A DNA stretch of 64,000 nt from Gymnogyps californianus (lineage: Eukaryota > Chordata > Aves > Accipitriformes > Cathartidae). Numbering within the stretch: the stretch's first letter is position 1; each line of letters opens with the position of its first letter. Position numbers and translations under genes: made by a program. This document shows positions 12,701 through 26,851 of the stretch, piece after piece. The notes beneath the pieces are model-generated. The model saw nothing but the letters and a program-made list of their open reading frames with translations, was not told the origin of the DNA and searched no databases. The stretch covers positions 34,143,437-34,207,436 of the forward strand of contig NC_059500.1 of NCBI RefSeq assembly GCF_018139145.2, in the 5' to 3' direction.

Positions 12701-14382
12701 CCTGCACAGACATCCTCAGAAATCCAATCTCTAATCACAACAGCGTTTACTATCTGGGCACAAATCACCCTGGAGTTGCACCCTGCAATACCAGTATGAG
12801 AAGCGGTAACAGTGTGGACAGCGTTTGGCTGACATTCTTCTTTGCCGCTGCTGAATATCAAAGGTTGAAAACCATCTCTGAGGACAGCCACGGACAGAGG
12901 GTTGGGAGGAGAAGAAGGTTTTGAGCTGGAGCTTTTATGCTACGGAGTCCATTTTGACCCCAGCAGCAGAGAGGATTGATGCACCTTGGGCAAAGGAAAT
13001 ACACTTAGTCCTTCACATAGTCATAGCCACCATAGGTGACACCAGTCAGAAATGAAATTGCTGCTATTTCCTGACAATGCAGTCCCAGACAGTCCTGTTT
13101 GAACCATACAGAGACTTAGGCTAGGGCTATGATACTTGACTCCAAATAGACTGTGTGTCTGTCAAAAATTTGATTAAAAGGACTATATGGCATTGCTGTA
13201 AAGTGTACTGCGCTATGCAGGCTAATGGAGCGGGAGAGAGGTGAAGCTTATGGTGGTCAAAGGAGCAACATCGGCTACAAATTAAAGGACCTGGCTCAAG
13301 CGGAAGTGAACAACACAGAGGGTGAGGGAAGAACTGGGGTACCCAAAGTTGTCCATGTGTATAGTCACATACACATAAACACAGACTGTTTCGCTGTCAA
13401 ACTCAAGACGGCCAAATATGCCTAACTTTTAGATAACTAAACTGAGATAAAAGCGATCCTTTGTGCTAAACAAAGAGAAATGCTGGCAAACAAACAAACA
13501 AAACCCCAAACAAGCCCTTAAGCACATTTTGGGCAGCCCCACTGAAAGCCAAGAGAAACCCGAAAGGATGAAAATAACCACATGTATGAATCCTTAGAAA
13601 ACTGCTTTTAAGGGAAAGTATGCATTATGATCAACTAGTTATGAAAAAATATCTTATTGCATGTGACTGTAATTTTTGAAAATTATGTTCTTTTCAATGT
13701 TAACGTGTTTATCTTGAACTACATTGCGGCTATACATCGGTAATTGTATGCTGCACCAAATTTGTTTCAGTCTTGGACTAGTACTAGCGTGCAGGACAAA
13801 ATATAAGCATAAGGAAAGTGCCATCATTCAGTTTGCTGCCAATAGGTCAACTTTTGAAAAAGCATAAGAAATAATACTTATTCTTCTGCTATTCAAACAA
13901 CCTGTCAAAAAGTTTCATGCTGTTTTGAGTTCTGCTGAAATTGCATCACATTTACATCACACCTCAACAACATTGGCAGTGCTGGTAAGAAGATGAAAAT
14001 CAACATGCAAAGGATTATAGGTTTAAAATGAAAAACTTTCTCTTTTATTGCTTTTAGTCTTCCAACTTCAATTAAGATGATTGCTGTAAGAGAGATGCCA
14101 GAGGCTGCCAAAAGGAAGTTCATTTACTGATGGTAACAGTGGTGACTGTATGTTATTCATGTTTATGATAGAAGGGACACTGATTTGATTGGGTTTGATT
14201 TACTTGGGCGCATATAAAATTTTAAATGATAAATCATGAATTCTTTATCTGTGCTGTACACCGATGAGTAAATGCAGTAGTATTCCTGCTGATACTATAA
14301 CCGATTCACAAAGTCTGTAGCAACTCGTATTTTCTTTCCAGAGTATGAAGCATGGTGGGGTTTTACAATACACAGTTCGTTG

Positions 14383-14416
14383 ACTTTTACTTTTACTTTA
14401 CTTCTACTTTTACTTA
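14383..14416 (+). repeat. (TTTTAC)n microsatellite
   Basis: About six imperfect units of CTTTTA / CTTCTA follow each other. It is a simple repeat in otherwise unremarkable AT-rich DNA. Confidence 0.7.
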
Positions 14417-15896
14417 AACTCACTTCAACCTGAAAGCATCTAAACACTGCATAATTACTGTACAGTGTGGCCCAAGCAATCTGTGAATTTGTGATTGCAT
14501 AACATGCCAGTAAACATTACGTCTTTACATCCCTGAGTTGTGGATCAGATGGGATACATTCTCCTTAGGCATCCAGGCAGTTTCTATTTAAAGGAAAATG
14601 GAACCATTTAATTGTTTTCACAAGAGAGAAACTGTCTGCTTTTAGTACTCAGCATTCACAGGATATGTTCTAGGCTAAGTCAGAAATCTTAACTCAAAAT
14701 GCTATCTTTGGTATGAAGGGGTGGGGTTTAGTTTTAACTATTTTGCTTTTTTTGGGGGGGTGGTTTGGGGTTTTTTTGGTAGTTCACACAGAAATTTCTG
14801 TATATGAGAGAGTACTTTACATTGTAATTTTTTTCCAAACTACAGTCACACAAAGCAAAACAAGTGTTAACGAAATCCTGAAGGAGAAACAGGTAGATAT
14901 TTCTCATAATATTTTCTATTTCTAGAATGCTAGAAATAAGTCTGAACTATCCTGTTTGGATCTCTTTTTCTTCCTGGAGATTTCCCACAGTTAGAAAAAG
15001 AAGGAACCCTGCAGAATAATTCAGAATAATTCATACCTACACAATAATGGATTCTTTGAGGCTCTTTCTACTTTTTTTTTGCAAATGGAATAGTGAATTT
15101 TCAGAAACACAGGTATTATTAACTGGTTCTTCAGGCAGTCAGATTATCAGGCACAATATAGACAAAGGTAATAAATTCATAACAAAAAGCTGGATAAGGA
15201 CACCAAGCCTCATGTCTTCATTTTCACGGCTCATACAGAAGCAAGAAGCTTGTCTTCTTTCTTCCCCTTCAAACCAGAGGCAAAATCTGCTCCAGAATCA
15301 GTGCTAGAACCTTTTCAGTTCACAACTGTAGATTTAGAGCAAGGCAGGAAAGCCACATGCTCTTCAAAACAGTAAAGATTTGGGTAGAGAAAATGGTCTT
15401 CATTTGCTACTAGCTGACCCAGGAAAAGCTGAAGAGCTGTTTTGTGTGAGCTTGATGAGGAATTGAGCCAAAATCAAAGAGTTTCTCTTATAGATTTGGA
15501 GCATGCAGTTCAGCCTGTTTCCTAACGTGTGTCCACGAAATGGATTTCATCTTACAGTATCGACCATGAAATTATCATGCAGATAAAAACAGACAGATAA
15601 AATGCATTTTGCTTATAATCTATAAGAATTATAGATTCTATAAGAATTACAAATCATAATCAGGAGTGGAAATTATAACAAGTAAATCTATAGTCTACAA
15701 GGAACCTAAGGCTTATCGATTACAGATAATAAATATGGATTTTTGCACATAATATGTGCACTTGAGGTTGTGCTGTCTTTTGGATTTTTTTTTTTTTTTT
15801 CCAAATAGGTGAATAGACAGCTGAACACAGATGGCTGGCTGAGAGAAATGAGAATTATCTTGCCTTCCCATTTTCATATCTACAATAGCCAGCAGC

Positions 15897-15918
15897 AAAA
15901 AAAAAAAAAAAAAAAAAA
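15897..15918 (+). repeat. poly(A) run, 22 A
   Basis: Twenty-two consecutive A residues are followed by a GA-rich tail. A T16 run lies about 100 bp upstream (15785-15800), so the two runs are complementary. I could not identify a retroposed gene body attached to either run. Confidence 0.75.
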
Positions 15919-18900
15919 GAGAAAGAAAGATGCCAGATGTGTGTTTCTAGCATGCTGATGTGAAGGAAACTTTGCAATGAATGTTGACATTTTGGCATTC
16001 AGGACATTGTTTTGACTGGGGTCTAAGTGGTGGAATGTCAACATTCTTCACTTCCTCCTCCTAAAATATTTGCTATAAAGTGTAAATAAAGACTGTAGAG
16101 CTTTTTCTTCACATTAGCTTGCCAGAACATCTGGATTTGTGTTTATATTGGTTGGGATCATAGGCTTATCCTTCAAAGCAACCTGCTTTTATTTTCTATT
16201 CTCTAATGGAACCTCTCAAACATACAGTGTTCTTCTAAGTAAGACAATATTGTTTGACTATGGGAATAATCTTAAATATGAAGTGAAAGAATAGTAGAAT
16301 AAGGCCCAGCTGAATCTGTAGGATGCTGATGTGAAAGCAGGTGAAATCTGGAATGATATGGCACATACAAAAAATGTTTACATTGTTGTCTATGGACAAA
16401 GAGCCTTTCGGCTGCAACTGCTGGACTCAGTAAATAAGAGTAGGTATCTGCTTCCTTTATAACTACAGTCAATATCAGTTCTCTAACCTAGACTGGCTGA
16501 TGGGGAAAACACACACAAAGGTCTCATACGATTCACTAATGACACCGTGTCTCTAGATCTCACAAGACCTTGGCAGCAGTTTTCAAACAGCACCTCCTTT
16601 TTTACCCAATTAACAGTGCACTGAAACAGCAATGAGAGTCCTCGTGAAACAACCACTTCATAAGAGAGAATCAGGACACCACAAACTACCCAGATACCAC
16701 CAGCAGATCAAAGGCTACCTCACTGTGAGGTTCAAAAAAAACCAAACGAGGTAATGTTCAATATGAGATCACCGTACCACGTATTACTGCATTCCAGCCT
16801 TGCTAAATGTTTTGGGTTTGGAGCCACTGTATGTACGTTGGACCAGAATGGTTTAGCCTGACATGCGCTAGAAAGAACAAGCATGAACCACATTTTCCAG
16901 TGCACTGATATCCACCTACTGCTTTGATAAACTACATCCCGTGGAACAAAATACAAAGCAACCTCACTGAGCTACTGTAAATAATGTAATGAAAGGAAAC
17001 AGCCATGTTTCCGGACTACTAATTTAGGTTGAATAAGATATGACCGAGACATTCAAGGTTTTAAGATACAAGGGCTTTCTTAAACAAATTTTATCTGTGT
17101 TATCTTTTAATGTGTCTTGCCACATCTGGTAAAATAGTGAATACAAGTACTTATTCTCAAAGTATATCAAAATTAAGGTCACTCAAAATGGAAACTCTAA
17201 AAAAGGGACATGCTTGCAGAGAATCAAAACTAACTTTTAACAGAAGACTTAGTTTAGCAAATACTCTGAAAGAGTGAAGTGCTTTAGAGAGAGAATGCAA
17301 AACAGAAAGAAAGATGACAACACTTTTACCTGAGAGTAAACTTGTGTATGGTCATATGGAAGCTCTGCCCAACTCAAAGATGTAATTGATTAATGTAGGA
17401 ACCTCTCTCTAACCTGAAAGACAGGACAGAAATACCACAGGGATTTGAAATGTGTGTTTCTACAAAATCATGAAAGACCTGGAATCTGTTTCTGTGATTT
17501 GTATCTAATGTCTTTTCTACTAGAGGGTATGGCTGTTAGAAAGACCAGTGACTTTGCTGAACAAAAGCAAGTCTTTCACTACCTTCATTTTTAACAAATA
17601 CGTTTTTAGAGCACCAATAAATTATTAAAATAATACAATGACAGAAATTCATATCTGGTTTTAAGTATTATAGCATGCACTTAAATGCATGCACTTACAT
17701 GTACGCACTTCAATGCATACTGTAAATGCAACTCTTCTGTTGTTTCCTTTAGTGGTATTTCTACCTAATAGTTGAATTTGAGATGTGAAGAAGCCACCTA
17801 ACCTAGGTTCACACTATACGTGCTCATAAGTGCTCAGACCTGTGTATTATATTTGAGTTTATAGTTAATCACGGCAGTAGAATTTTTACTCCCTCGGAAA
17901 TTATGAAAAAGAGTAAGATTTTTTTAGTGGCTGCGTAGCTCCAGATGTTAGGACAGAAAAATGCAGAAGAGTAGACATGTTTGCACTATCCACAGAATCA
18001 TTTGGAAGCCATAATATACTGCTTTGTATAGATTTATATACCTCCATTTAAGAAAATGCTCGTAATTTAGGCATAATGGCAGTTTCTTATGCCAGTTCAT
18101 TTTTCACGATGGAATAAAACAAACCTCTCTCACTTTTCCTGGCAAAACTAAGCTTTTTCTCAGGCAGTTGCTGCTCACTGTCATGCAGTTTGACCCAGAT
18201 GTATCCTTCGGACTGAAACCAAACGCAGAGAAAACCCCCTCCCTAAAGCAAGCCTTTGACTGTCAGCAGCTATGGTGCTGTAACTTCAGCCCAACAAAGT
18301 GTTACTGAATTTGTAACTTTTTATCATATGAGGCTTACTTCATCAGGTATTTATTAATTTTAATGTTAAAAAAGATCAATTTTAAAAGTTCTTTTTTCTT
18401 CTATTGCAGAAAACAAATCCTAGCACTTGTTTCTTTTTTGTTTTAATCTTCCAAGAGGTGTTTTCAAGAAAGCAAAAAAGCAAAAAAGATTGTTGCAACT
18501 AAATCTGTATATTGACAAGTATATCTCAGTGATTGTAAGAGCTTTAAGTCGAAATCTCATACGCCTGATGTCTGGTTACATAGCAGGTAGCATGATTGAA
18601 TGTTACTACCGGAAAGGGTCTTCCAAACCTGGCAATATTAAAAATAATAAGAAGAATGCAGTCAAAAATAATTTAGAAAAGCCAACATTTTCTCAGTGAT
18701 TTTCAGCCTCACTCCAAGATATATCTGCCTCCAGAATTAGCTTCGTGTAAAGCTAGCAATATATTTGTGCTTACTCTTCCTTCATCTCTTTACATTCATT
18801 ATAGCTTAAATGAACCGAATATTTCTCCTTCATGGCTGGGCTTTATTGGCAAATAAGGATAAACAGCCCTGTAATGGTGGGAGAAGAATGTGGTTACTGA

Positions 18901-20823
18901 TCTTTGTCAAAACTTGAACCCTTATAACAAGTCCATGCAATATTCAAACAAAAACAATAAAAGCAATGCTGCAATTCCTCTTTTAAATAAAATTTATGGA
19001 GAAGAAAAATATGGTATGTGAAAGATCTCTTTTTTGTAGACAGTAACATTATTGGCTTATTCATTTACTGACTACAAATAGTCATCTGACTGCGGTCTTT
19101 TTTCTTTTCCATTCCCAAGATACTTCTCATGGCATTTTAATGCGCTTAATGTACATGGGTATACATTTTTGTATAAAAATTAGTAATATGCTGCTGGGGT
19201 CTGTTAGTCTCTCTGTTTATTTTACATGTGTATATTTATATGAGAAATATTTTAGTTATTAAACTGCATGTCAATGAAAAATTAACTTCCCAGTCCATTT
19301 TTATACAGTAGATCTTACATTATTGTTACCGTCAGAAAAGTGACTGTAAAAATCGTTCTGTTTATGAGCATACGAGTTCCTGTGTGTCTTCAAGTCAGTG
19401 GGAAGCTATAGTAATGGCTCTGTAGTTAAGGAACATGTTTTGCAGACTTTACTCTAGGGACATCAGCATCTCTTTTCCAGCTTTCTAAAATGCTTTAGCT
19501 TGAAAGAATTCCAGCTTAGCATAAACCTGTGTTTCAATTTATTAGCAGCACTCTAGTCATCAATAAAAGACACTTCAGACTTTGGTCATCTTGATTCAAA
19601 GACAGTCCGATTCATGACATCTGTTAACTGTGTAGCAATGGAATAGGCCCTAGAGTTGTAAAGAGGCTAGGAGCGTATTTCTCTTCCTAAGGAGCAGTCA
19701 ACATGGCATGTGGGAGATGATAGATAGGCAGTACGACACACACAGGGAGACTTTTCTGATTTGCAGACCTTGATTTGAGGCAAAGAAACTGATAAAGAAT
19801 TCAAAATAAATCAGACAAACCTCATGCTTAGACAAAGGGAAGAATGAGAGCTGACTGGACTGTCACCGAGTGCCAAAGGAAGAAAATTTCACTGCCGCTC
19901 ACAAGTGAATGATGGCTGACTGTTGGCCTGGCTCCTACGCAGGCATAAAGTTTCCAGGGAATGGCGTCTGAAGGCAATCATTTTTTCTCACATAAATGTC
20001 TTTTTCTACCGTAGCAGATAACCAGCCTGGGCACCTACCTGAGTTAAATTATTAGTTACTTATAATGGAGCATCTATTGTAGGTAAGGGTTACATTTTTG
20101 CAATTTATTATTGTGGGTTTTGTATTGTCTTTGTTACTGCTCACTTTGGACTCCTTAGGAATGCCACAGATGATGATTTTTTTCTTGCTTAATTCTTGCC
20201 TTGGTTTTTGCACATTGGTTTGTTTCTTTTAGGAACTACTGTTACGTAACTGTTGGACATCATAGGCAAAAACTTTAAATACAGCCTTTGTTTCAATGTA
20301 TGCTAGCCTTCATGCGTGCAACAGGAGCTGCAAGGTTTTGAAAATGATCACAAAGCACAAGGGACATTTTTTAATGGACAGATATAGAGATATATCTCTA
20401 CAAAGATATATGAGCAGCTCTTTTACTCATGGTACGTTAAAATACTGTGTCAGAAATTACAGCTGAAGACCTTTTAACAGTTGCTAAGCATCCCAGCTTT
20501 TTTGGACTCACCTACTGAAGGACAGTTAGGGTCAGTAATCTGGTCAGGTCGATGTCTCTCCTGGAGACCACAGTGTGGGCTGCAGTGAAATAACTGTCTC
20601 TGTACCTTGCTGTGCTTTTTGTAGCTCTGCCTCGCTGGCTGGCTGTCTTTCGTCTTGGTGCTCGAGGTGGAACAATTTGCCCAGATTTGTCTGAATAGCC
20701 TTCCTGTCTGTAGAGCAGAGATACAAAATAGGCTGAAATTGATACTGAAAAAAATCAACAGTGGCAAAATTAGAAGTGGGTGATGTTAGAGCACTTGTGA
20801 ACTAGAGAGACTACAGACCCACC

Positions 20824-20846
20824 AAAAAAAAAAAAAAAAAAAAAAA
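20824..20846 (+). repeat. poly(A) run, 23 A
   Basis: Twenty-three consecutive A residues. It could be a retroposition tail, but the upstream sequence is not recognisable as a processed transcript and I saw no matching flanking duplication. Confidence 0.7.
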
Positions 20847-23130
20847 GGCCAGTGGGGAGAACTGCTCTTTTGACGAAAGGAAAATTTAATGGCTTGCTGA
20901 CTTGCCCAGAGAGACAGAAGTATTCTCTACTAAAAAGATGTGAACGCAAGCCCAAAGAATGCTGCAGAAAAATGAGGAAACAGAGACATGGACGTGCGCA
21001 CAGGATTTATTTTAAATTATATACTTCTTATTTTTTGGTAGCAATGAGTAACTTGTTTTACAGTTGTATACAAAACCTGCATGCTTTACACATTCTTCAC
21101 ATGTGTTCCTAGATGTCCACAATATTGGCTACAATACCGTCCTGCTGAAAAGTGCTGTTCACATTAAGAAAAAGCATAGGGGTAAGCAGTGATCTTCCGG
21201 GTCAGAGCAAGCTGGTGCCACTTCTGTGATAAGGCAACAGTCTGTACTCCAAATACGTGGGAGAAGAAAGTGCTTCAGCACGTTTAGAGCAAGTCCACAT
21301 GACCTCTGCAGACCAAGCAAGTCTCTGCCTATGCTTCAACTCAACTGGATTCCAGGCAGCTCTCAGTTGGAAACTGCTGTGAGTACAGTGCTATGCCCAA
21401 GTTAGTAAGTCTTGCTGAGAGACTGACTTCAAGCTCAAGAGCTGGATCACAGCTGGCAGACAGAGCCAGTTTAATTCTCTCTGCAAAAGACTGAGCAGGC
21501 ATAGCTTTAGGGCAAAGGAAATCTGAGATTATCTGAAGTCTATGGATTAGGATTTTGCACAGCATAGCTCCCCAGTGGGAGCTCCAAGAAGGGAAACACT
21601 ACCCAGACTGGCATCGATGCTCTAAAGCCTGCTAAGAACAAGACAGATCCATAAAATAGCTGGGAGAGCTGAACTGGGACATCTCTAACTGGGTGCCTTC
21701 TACAGATCGATCTTAGGATAGATCTAAAATAGACACAAGAACATATATTTAAGATGAATCCCAGGGCCCTACATACAGTCTTTATTACCTGTATGTTTAT
21801 ATGTGCATATGGTGGCTCTTCCGTTTATAAGGCTTGTTTACTAAACTATAAACATTTATTACAGTAATGTATTTTGATACAAACTAAAATAAAATGACAA
21901 AAATATTGACAAAACCCATATTTTTCATTTAAATACATTTTAACACTTTAAAAATCACTTATTAAAGCTAAAACTTCTTTGAAAACTAATTGCAGTCATG
22001 GAAAGATGGCTGATCGTGATCATGTCCCGTACAAAATATTTGTGTCTGATAATGAAGAGTCATACCTGCTTTGAATTTTCTTCTTAGTACATTATTTTAT
22101 TTAAGACTGTATGTAAAAAAAGATTTTCTTCTCTGCATATTTCATGCTGAAGTATGTAGCTATCTCATAAAATATGCCTTTTCATCACCAAGCACTTCGC
22201 TTTTGAAGCACGTTCAGCATGCGTGATAAACACATAATTTCAGAATTTACCATGCTGTCCACTTTCTTATAACCAACTACACTGATCTTGAAATGGCAAA
22301 TCAATATACTTTTTTTATGGAGGAATCTCTTTGGTTACTAAAAGGTCAGTCTTTCTTTGAGGAAATAACAGAAGTGCTATTGAATGCCAGAATGGAGACT
22401 ATCAAGTGATGGGCTGGAGAAAGTTCCTTGCGGTCGGGAAAGGCTGAAGAGAAATCCTTTTGAGCTCCACTGTAGCCCTGGCAATAAAAGCCAAAAGCCA
22501 ATTTTACATGCAGGCCACAGTGCTGAGGCAAGAAATGGGACAAAGAAGAAAGCAAAACTGTGTGGCTCCCAAGTCTGTAAGAATTGTGTGGCTAAGATGC
22601 ATCTTAGCCCGGGGCGGGGGGGGTATTTGTTTTTAATTTCTGCAATTTCTTACTGAAGTAACAACAGATTTTATTTCTGAAATAATGAACAGAAACATCT
22701 ATTTTGAAGACATATTGTGTTAGCCAAGAATGAGTAAAGCACAAGCAATATGACTCATCCCAAACCGATCGGGTTAAAAAAAGATCAGTATAGCTAAAAT
22801 TGATATCAGAATGTGAGAAAAAATGGCTATTCAAGAACATGTTCAAAAAAGTAAATCGATACAACTCAGGAGCTTTAAGATCAGAGTTGAGCCTGTATGG
22901 ATTAAAGTGATAGTTTCTTCACCTTAGTTTAATGACTCAACAATGATGTTGTAATTTTACCGGCTTTTCTCAGGAGTTTACAGCTCCTAAGTAAGTGTTG
23001 AAGATCTCTGGAAAATTTGGAACATTGCATTTTACAATTAGGCCTGTACAAGGCTGGGGTTTTTCAGCTTTATTAATGACCCAAAGATTCAATTTTATCA
23101 TGCAGTAAAAAAACCCTAAGGTTTGGGTTG

Positions 23131-23862
23131 AACAAAGTTGAGGTGGATTGAAAACTGGCTGAACGGCCAGGTGCAGAAGGTGGTGATCAGTGGCGTAAGG
23201 TCTAGTTGGAGGCCAGTAACTAGTGGTGTACCCCAGGGATCATACTGGGTCCAGTCCTGTTCAAAATCTTCATTAAAGACCTGGGTGGTGGGGCAGAGCA
23301 CCCCTGCAGCAAGTTTGCAGATGACACAAAAACGGGAGGAGAGGCTGTTCGACCAGAGGGTCATGCTGCCATCCAGCAGGACCTCAACAGGCTGGAGAAA
23401 TGGGCCGACAGGACCCTGCTGAAGTTCAGCCTGGAGAAGTGAAAAGTCCTGCACCTGGGGAAGATCAAGCCCATGCACAATATATGCTGGGGGTCACCCA
23501 GCTGGAAAGCAGCTTGATAGAAAAGGACCTGGGGGTGGACACTAAGTTGAACATGAACCAGCAATGTGCTCTTGCAGCAAAGGCGGCTGTCCTGGACTGC
23601 ATTAGGAGGAGTGTCACCAGCACATCGAGGGAGGTGATCCTTCCCCTCCTCAGCACTGGTGAGGACACCCATGGAGTACTGTGCCCAGTTCTGGGCTCCC
23701 CACTGCAAGAGAGACATGGACATACTGGAGAGAGTCCAGTGAAGAGGCACAAAATTGACTGAGGAGCATCTGTCCTCTGAGGCAAGGCTGAGTGAGCTGG
23801 AACTGGAACCTGGAGAAGAGAAGGCTCAAGGGAGATCTCATCAATGTATATAAGAATTCTAA
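23131..23862 (+). mobile_element. CR1 LINE fragment, reverse transcriptase C-terminal region
   Basis: The translation shows CR1 reverse-transcriptase landmarks in order: RWIENWLNGQ (about 23140), a WRPVTSGVPQGS palm motif (about 23205), the KFADDT catalytic box (about 23310), then KVLHLG and an LGCIRKS-like block. The frame is broken near 23250 by a missing base, and a stop replaces a codon just before KVLHLG (about 23442), so the copy is dead. The sequence stops matching CR1 after the block corresponding to 'LRGDLINVYK'. The usual 3' untranslated tail and terminal octamers are absent. It is therefore an internal fragment truncated at both ends. Confidence 0.92.
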
Positions 23863-25965
23863 ATTTTTGTTCCTAGTTGAAGATCTCTGTTCACTCTTGG
23901 TGAGTTAAATGGAGACTTGGTGGAAGGAAAGCTTTAGCATGATCAGCAAAAAGGCACTACTATCAACACCCTATGCTCTCTTCACACTCTCTGCTGGATC
24001 CTTACATATAATATTATGCTAGAGAAATGACATAATCCTCACCCCCAAGTCTCTCTACACACTCATAAAATCCACTCCTGATTCGTAGAGGCATCAAACG
24101 CACTCACAGTGGAGGAAATATTCATTGTCTTAGAACTACACTTTTGAACAGGAGACAGAATATGATTGTGGAGGAACTTTCTCTGCTCGTTCAGCAGGTC
24201 TTCTGCATCTTAAATGTAGAAACCACTTGCCTGTACTGGAGTAAGACAGTGACCAGATGCGACAAACATTACTCCTGTGTTTCAGTGGCAGTTGGCTCAG
24301 AACCGCTGATGGACACAGTGTTAGTAGGTAAGAAGTACAGCTCTTTCTGATTACTACAGAAACTGGATAAAGAGCTCCAAGAACTACCAAGGAAGCAACC
24401 TGCATGAAAGAAGAAACATAAAGTTAAAAGAAAATATACAAAGGAAATGAAAATGGAAAAAGATAATAGACACAGGAAAGACAAATGGAAAAGAGGAGCC
24501 CTACACAAGTGACATTGATTTCACTTTATTTCAGCTGTTTACTGTGCAAAGGTCCACACCTGAATTGTCTGTCTTCCCTGTACAGTCAAGGGAGAGGTGG
24601 TGATAATCCTGCCAGTGGCCAGTGTAGGAGTTCACTTTAGGATGACATGAATCACAGAAAAATTCCACTCCCAACACTGGCCACCTGTCCATGGTGAGAA
24701 ATCATTACCTGTTCAGAAGCCAGCACAGACACACTCATGAAGTCGGATGAATCCCGATGCTATTTGCTGATCCCAACAGTGTTTAGTTGCCAAAGAGAAC
24801 TGCTGCAAGATCAGGGGGATCTTGGGATTAAAGTGCACCTCTGTCAGGGTTCTGAGACTACATACTTCTTCCTCTCTCACTTAATAAACACTTTCTGCAG
24901 ACCTCTGCGTATCCTAAATATGGAAGTCCCTAACACTGACAGGGACCACGAATTGTTTTACAGTTTCTGAAGAAAGAGTATGGGGGGATGGGAGAAAGAA
25001 AGGATAAAACATTGAACAAGTGCAGGAGCAATATTGCCAGTAGGGAAAGGAGCATTTCTGCTCTGCTTTTCCCTCCTTCCCTTCCAGATTCTGGGGCACT
25101 GCAATAAAAAGCAGAGGACAATGCAAAAAAAGAAGAAACACAGAAATTCCGCCCCGGTAGCTCTGCAATCTCACCCTGTCCATTTTCCTCAATAAGAAGT
25201 GTTGGCCTCCTCTTTTTCTGGCAAAAACACAACTTCTGAATATAAACATAATGAAAAGAGTTCACGAACCTAAGATACTGTGCAGAAAAAAAAATTACAA
25301 AAACATGTTTATTTTGCTGGTCTTGGTGTTGTGCCTTGTGACCCAAACGTGATTTGTTGACTGCTGTCGGTATCTGGGAGTGGGAAGAGCAGGTATAAAT
25401 AGCTAATCTATTTCTCGGGTTCTCCCTGATAATATTTCAAAGTCATTCTTAGAACTGCCAGTTTAACTGTGGCAATGACAAAGTGATCACTACCTGGGTG
25501 ACTGCAGATAGCATGAACAGCCTTTGCAAAATTCATGATGCACTGGAACACCAGGTATGAAACTGAATTCATAGCCAGGTGTGACTTTTGCCCAAAGGCT
25601 ACCAAAAATGCTGTTTCTGATTTTCCTGAAACTCTGTTGAACTGTTAATACTGCTAAGTGCCAACACTGATGGACATTCCCAAATTAACTTCCATGTTCT
25701 GGAAGAGAGCCTCAGCTCAGTCACCAAGATAGGAACCTGTAAAAAATTATGATTGAAGAGTCTGACAAATTATATGGATAGTGCTGGAATAAAACCAGTT
25801 GTACAGCCCGTGAACACTGAGGTTTTAAAAAACGCACGAATGCCATGAAATGCCTGCTTACCTGGTGTCTATATTGTCTTTAGAGCTGCAATTCTTCTCC
25901 TGGTACAGTTTTTTTTCACAAGTGGTGCACTTTCCTGAAAAGCAGGGACTGCAATGGCTTGGCAT

Positions 25966-25993
25966 TTTTTAGCAAAACATGTTTTGCTAAAAA
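25966..25993. repeat. 28-bp perfect palindrome
   Basis: The half-site TTTTTAGCAAAACA is followed directly by its exact reverse complement, with no spacer. Such a sequence can extrude as a cruciform or fold as a hairpin in RNA or single-stranded DNA. No flanking direct repeat or transposase was seen. Confidence 0.95.
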
Positions 25994-26759
25994 GTTCCTG
26001 GTCTGCTGTTGTAAGTAGGGCACGACTTCACAACTGGCACTATTTAGCTATTAAGCTATTGAAACTCTGGACCAATTTTCATCAAAGTGGAAAGCAGGGG
26101 AGAGGTCCAAAGAAAATCAGTGGCTTCCCCTAAGGAAGAGGATGTCATGGCATGCTACCTGTGGACTAGTTAATTGGCACATGGTTGACTCTGCCCAGCC
26201 ACAGCACGTCTACACGCACAGCATGCAGCAGTTGGGGAACAAGGTAGGGACTAACGTCAGGTAAATGTGGGAGGGATGGGGTTAATGTGGAAGAACACCA
26301 TCAGGTCCAGGGACAGGATCACAGGAAAGCAGATTCCTGTGCTTTCAGGCTATGGCCTGCTTTACTTTTGACGGGTATCTTTTGTAAAGAAGCTTGAGCC
26401 ATTATGGCATACATAAAAATAGTCTTGACTCAGTAGAGCACTGGTGAAGACACTTTCGCCAAACATGAGAGAACCATCCCTGAAAGCATCATTTTTGCAG
26501 TGCATCTTGCACCTCGCTCTGTGTTTAGAACTGCTAACATGTGCCTGCCTCAAAAATGAGCTGGAGTGCATTAGGAGTGTGTGCCTAGGTCTACCATTCC
26601 TAGTCAACTCTATAATGGGATGGTGAAGTCGTTATTTCTATTTCCTACATATGCACCTGTTTGGTTTTGTGGTTTGTTTTTTTTTAGAAGTAAATTTAGA
26701 GAACTGTACAGTAATATAGATCAGAAGGGGCAATTGCCTACACAGATCAGGGTCAACTT

Positions 26760-26846
26760 TAGAACAGGTTGCTTAGAGTGTTGTCCAGGTAAGTCTTGAA
26801 TGTCGCCAAGGATGGATATTCTACCCCTTCGCGCCACTTGTTCCAT
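26760..26846 (-). mobile_element. CR1 3' region remnant, reverse orientation
   Basis: Read on the plus strand, the segment ACAGGTTGCTTAGAG, then TTGTCCAGGTAAGTCTTGAA, then CCAAGGATGGATATTCTACC, then CACTTGTTCC matches the typical reverse complement of the CR1 3' untranslated region. It is diverged and short. The neighbouring G-rich motif at 26852 is not part of CR1. Confidence 0.65.
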
Positions 26847-26851
26847 CATTT

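Larger units (their letters stand above)
6825..23130. other. no gene recognised; presumed intron or intergenic DNA
   Basis: This is AT-rich single-copy-looking sequence after the splice donor at 6825. I read it for the remaining SLC27A6 exons (the FATP C-terminal region) and for other coding exons and recognised none. The open frames are short (60-105 codons), lack domains and overlap on both strands. It contains a short TTTTAC microsatellite, a T16 run (15785-15800), A-runs at 15897-15918 and 20824-20846, and a 16-bp palindrome at 20385-20400. A highly diverged exon could have been missed by eye. Confidence 0.45.

Noticed and set aside
18427..18699. 90-codon frame following a splice-acceptor-like CAG
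   Set aside because: It is lysine- and asparagine-rich, typical of AT-rich DNA. No domain or paralogue is recognisable.
20770..20846. Processed pseudogene ending in the A23 run
   Set aside because: The upstream sequence shows no coding similarity or polyadenylation signal, and no flanking duplication was found.
23116..23844. Several 90-130 codon frames on both strands
   Set aside because: They are pieces of a dead CR1 reverse-transcriptase region and its antisense, not independent genes.
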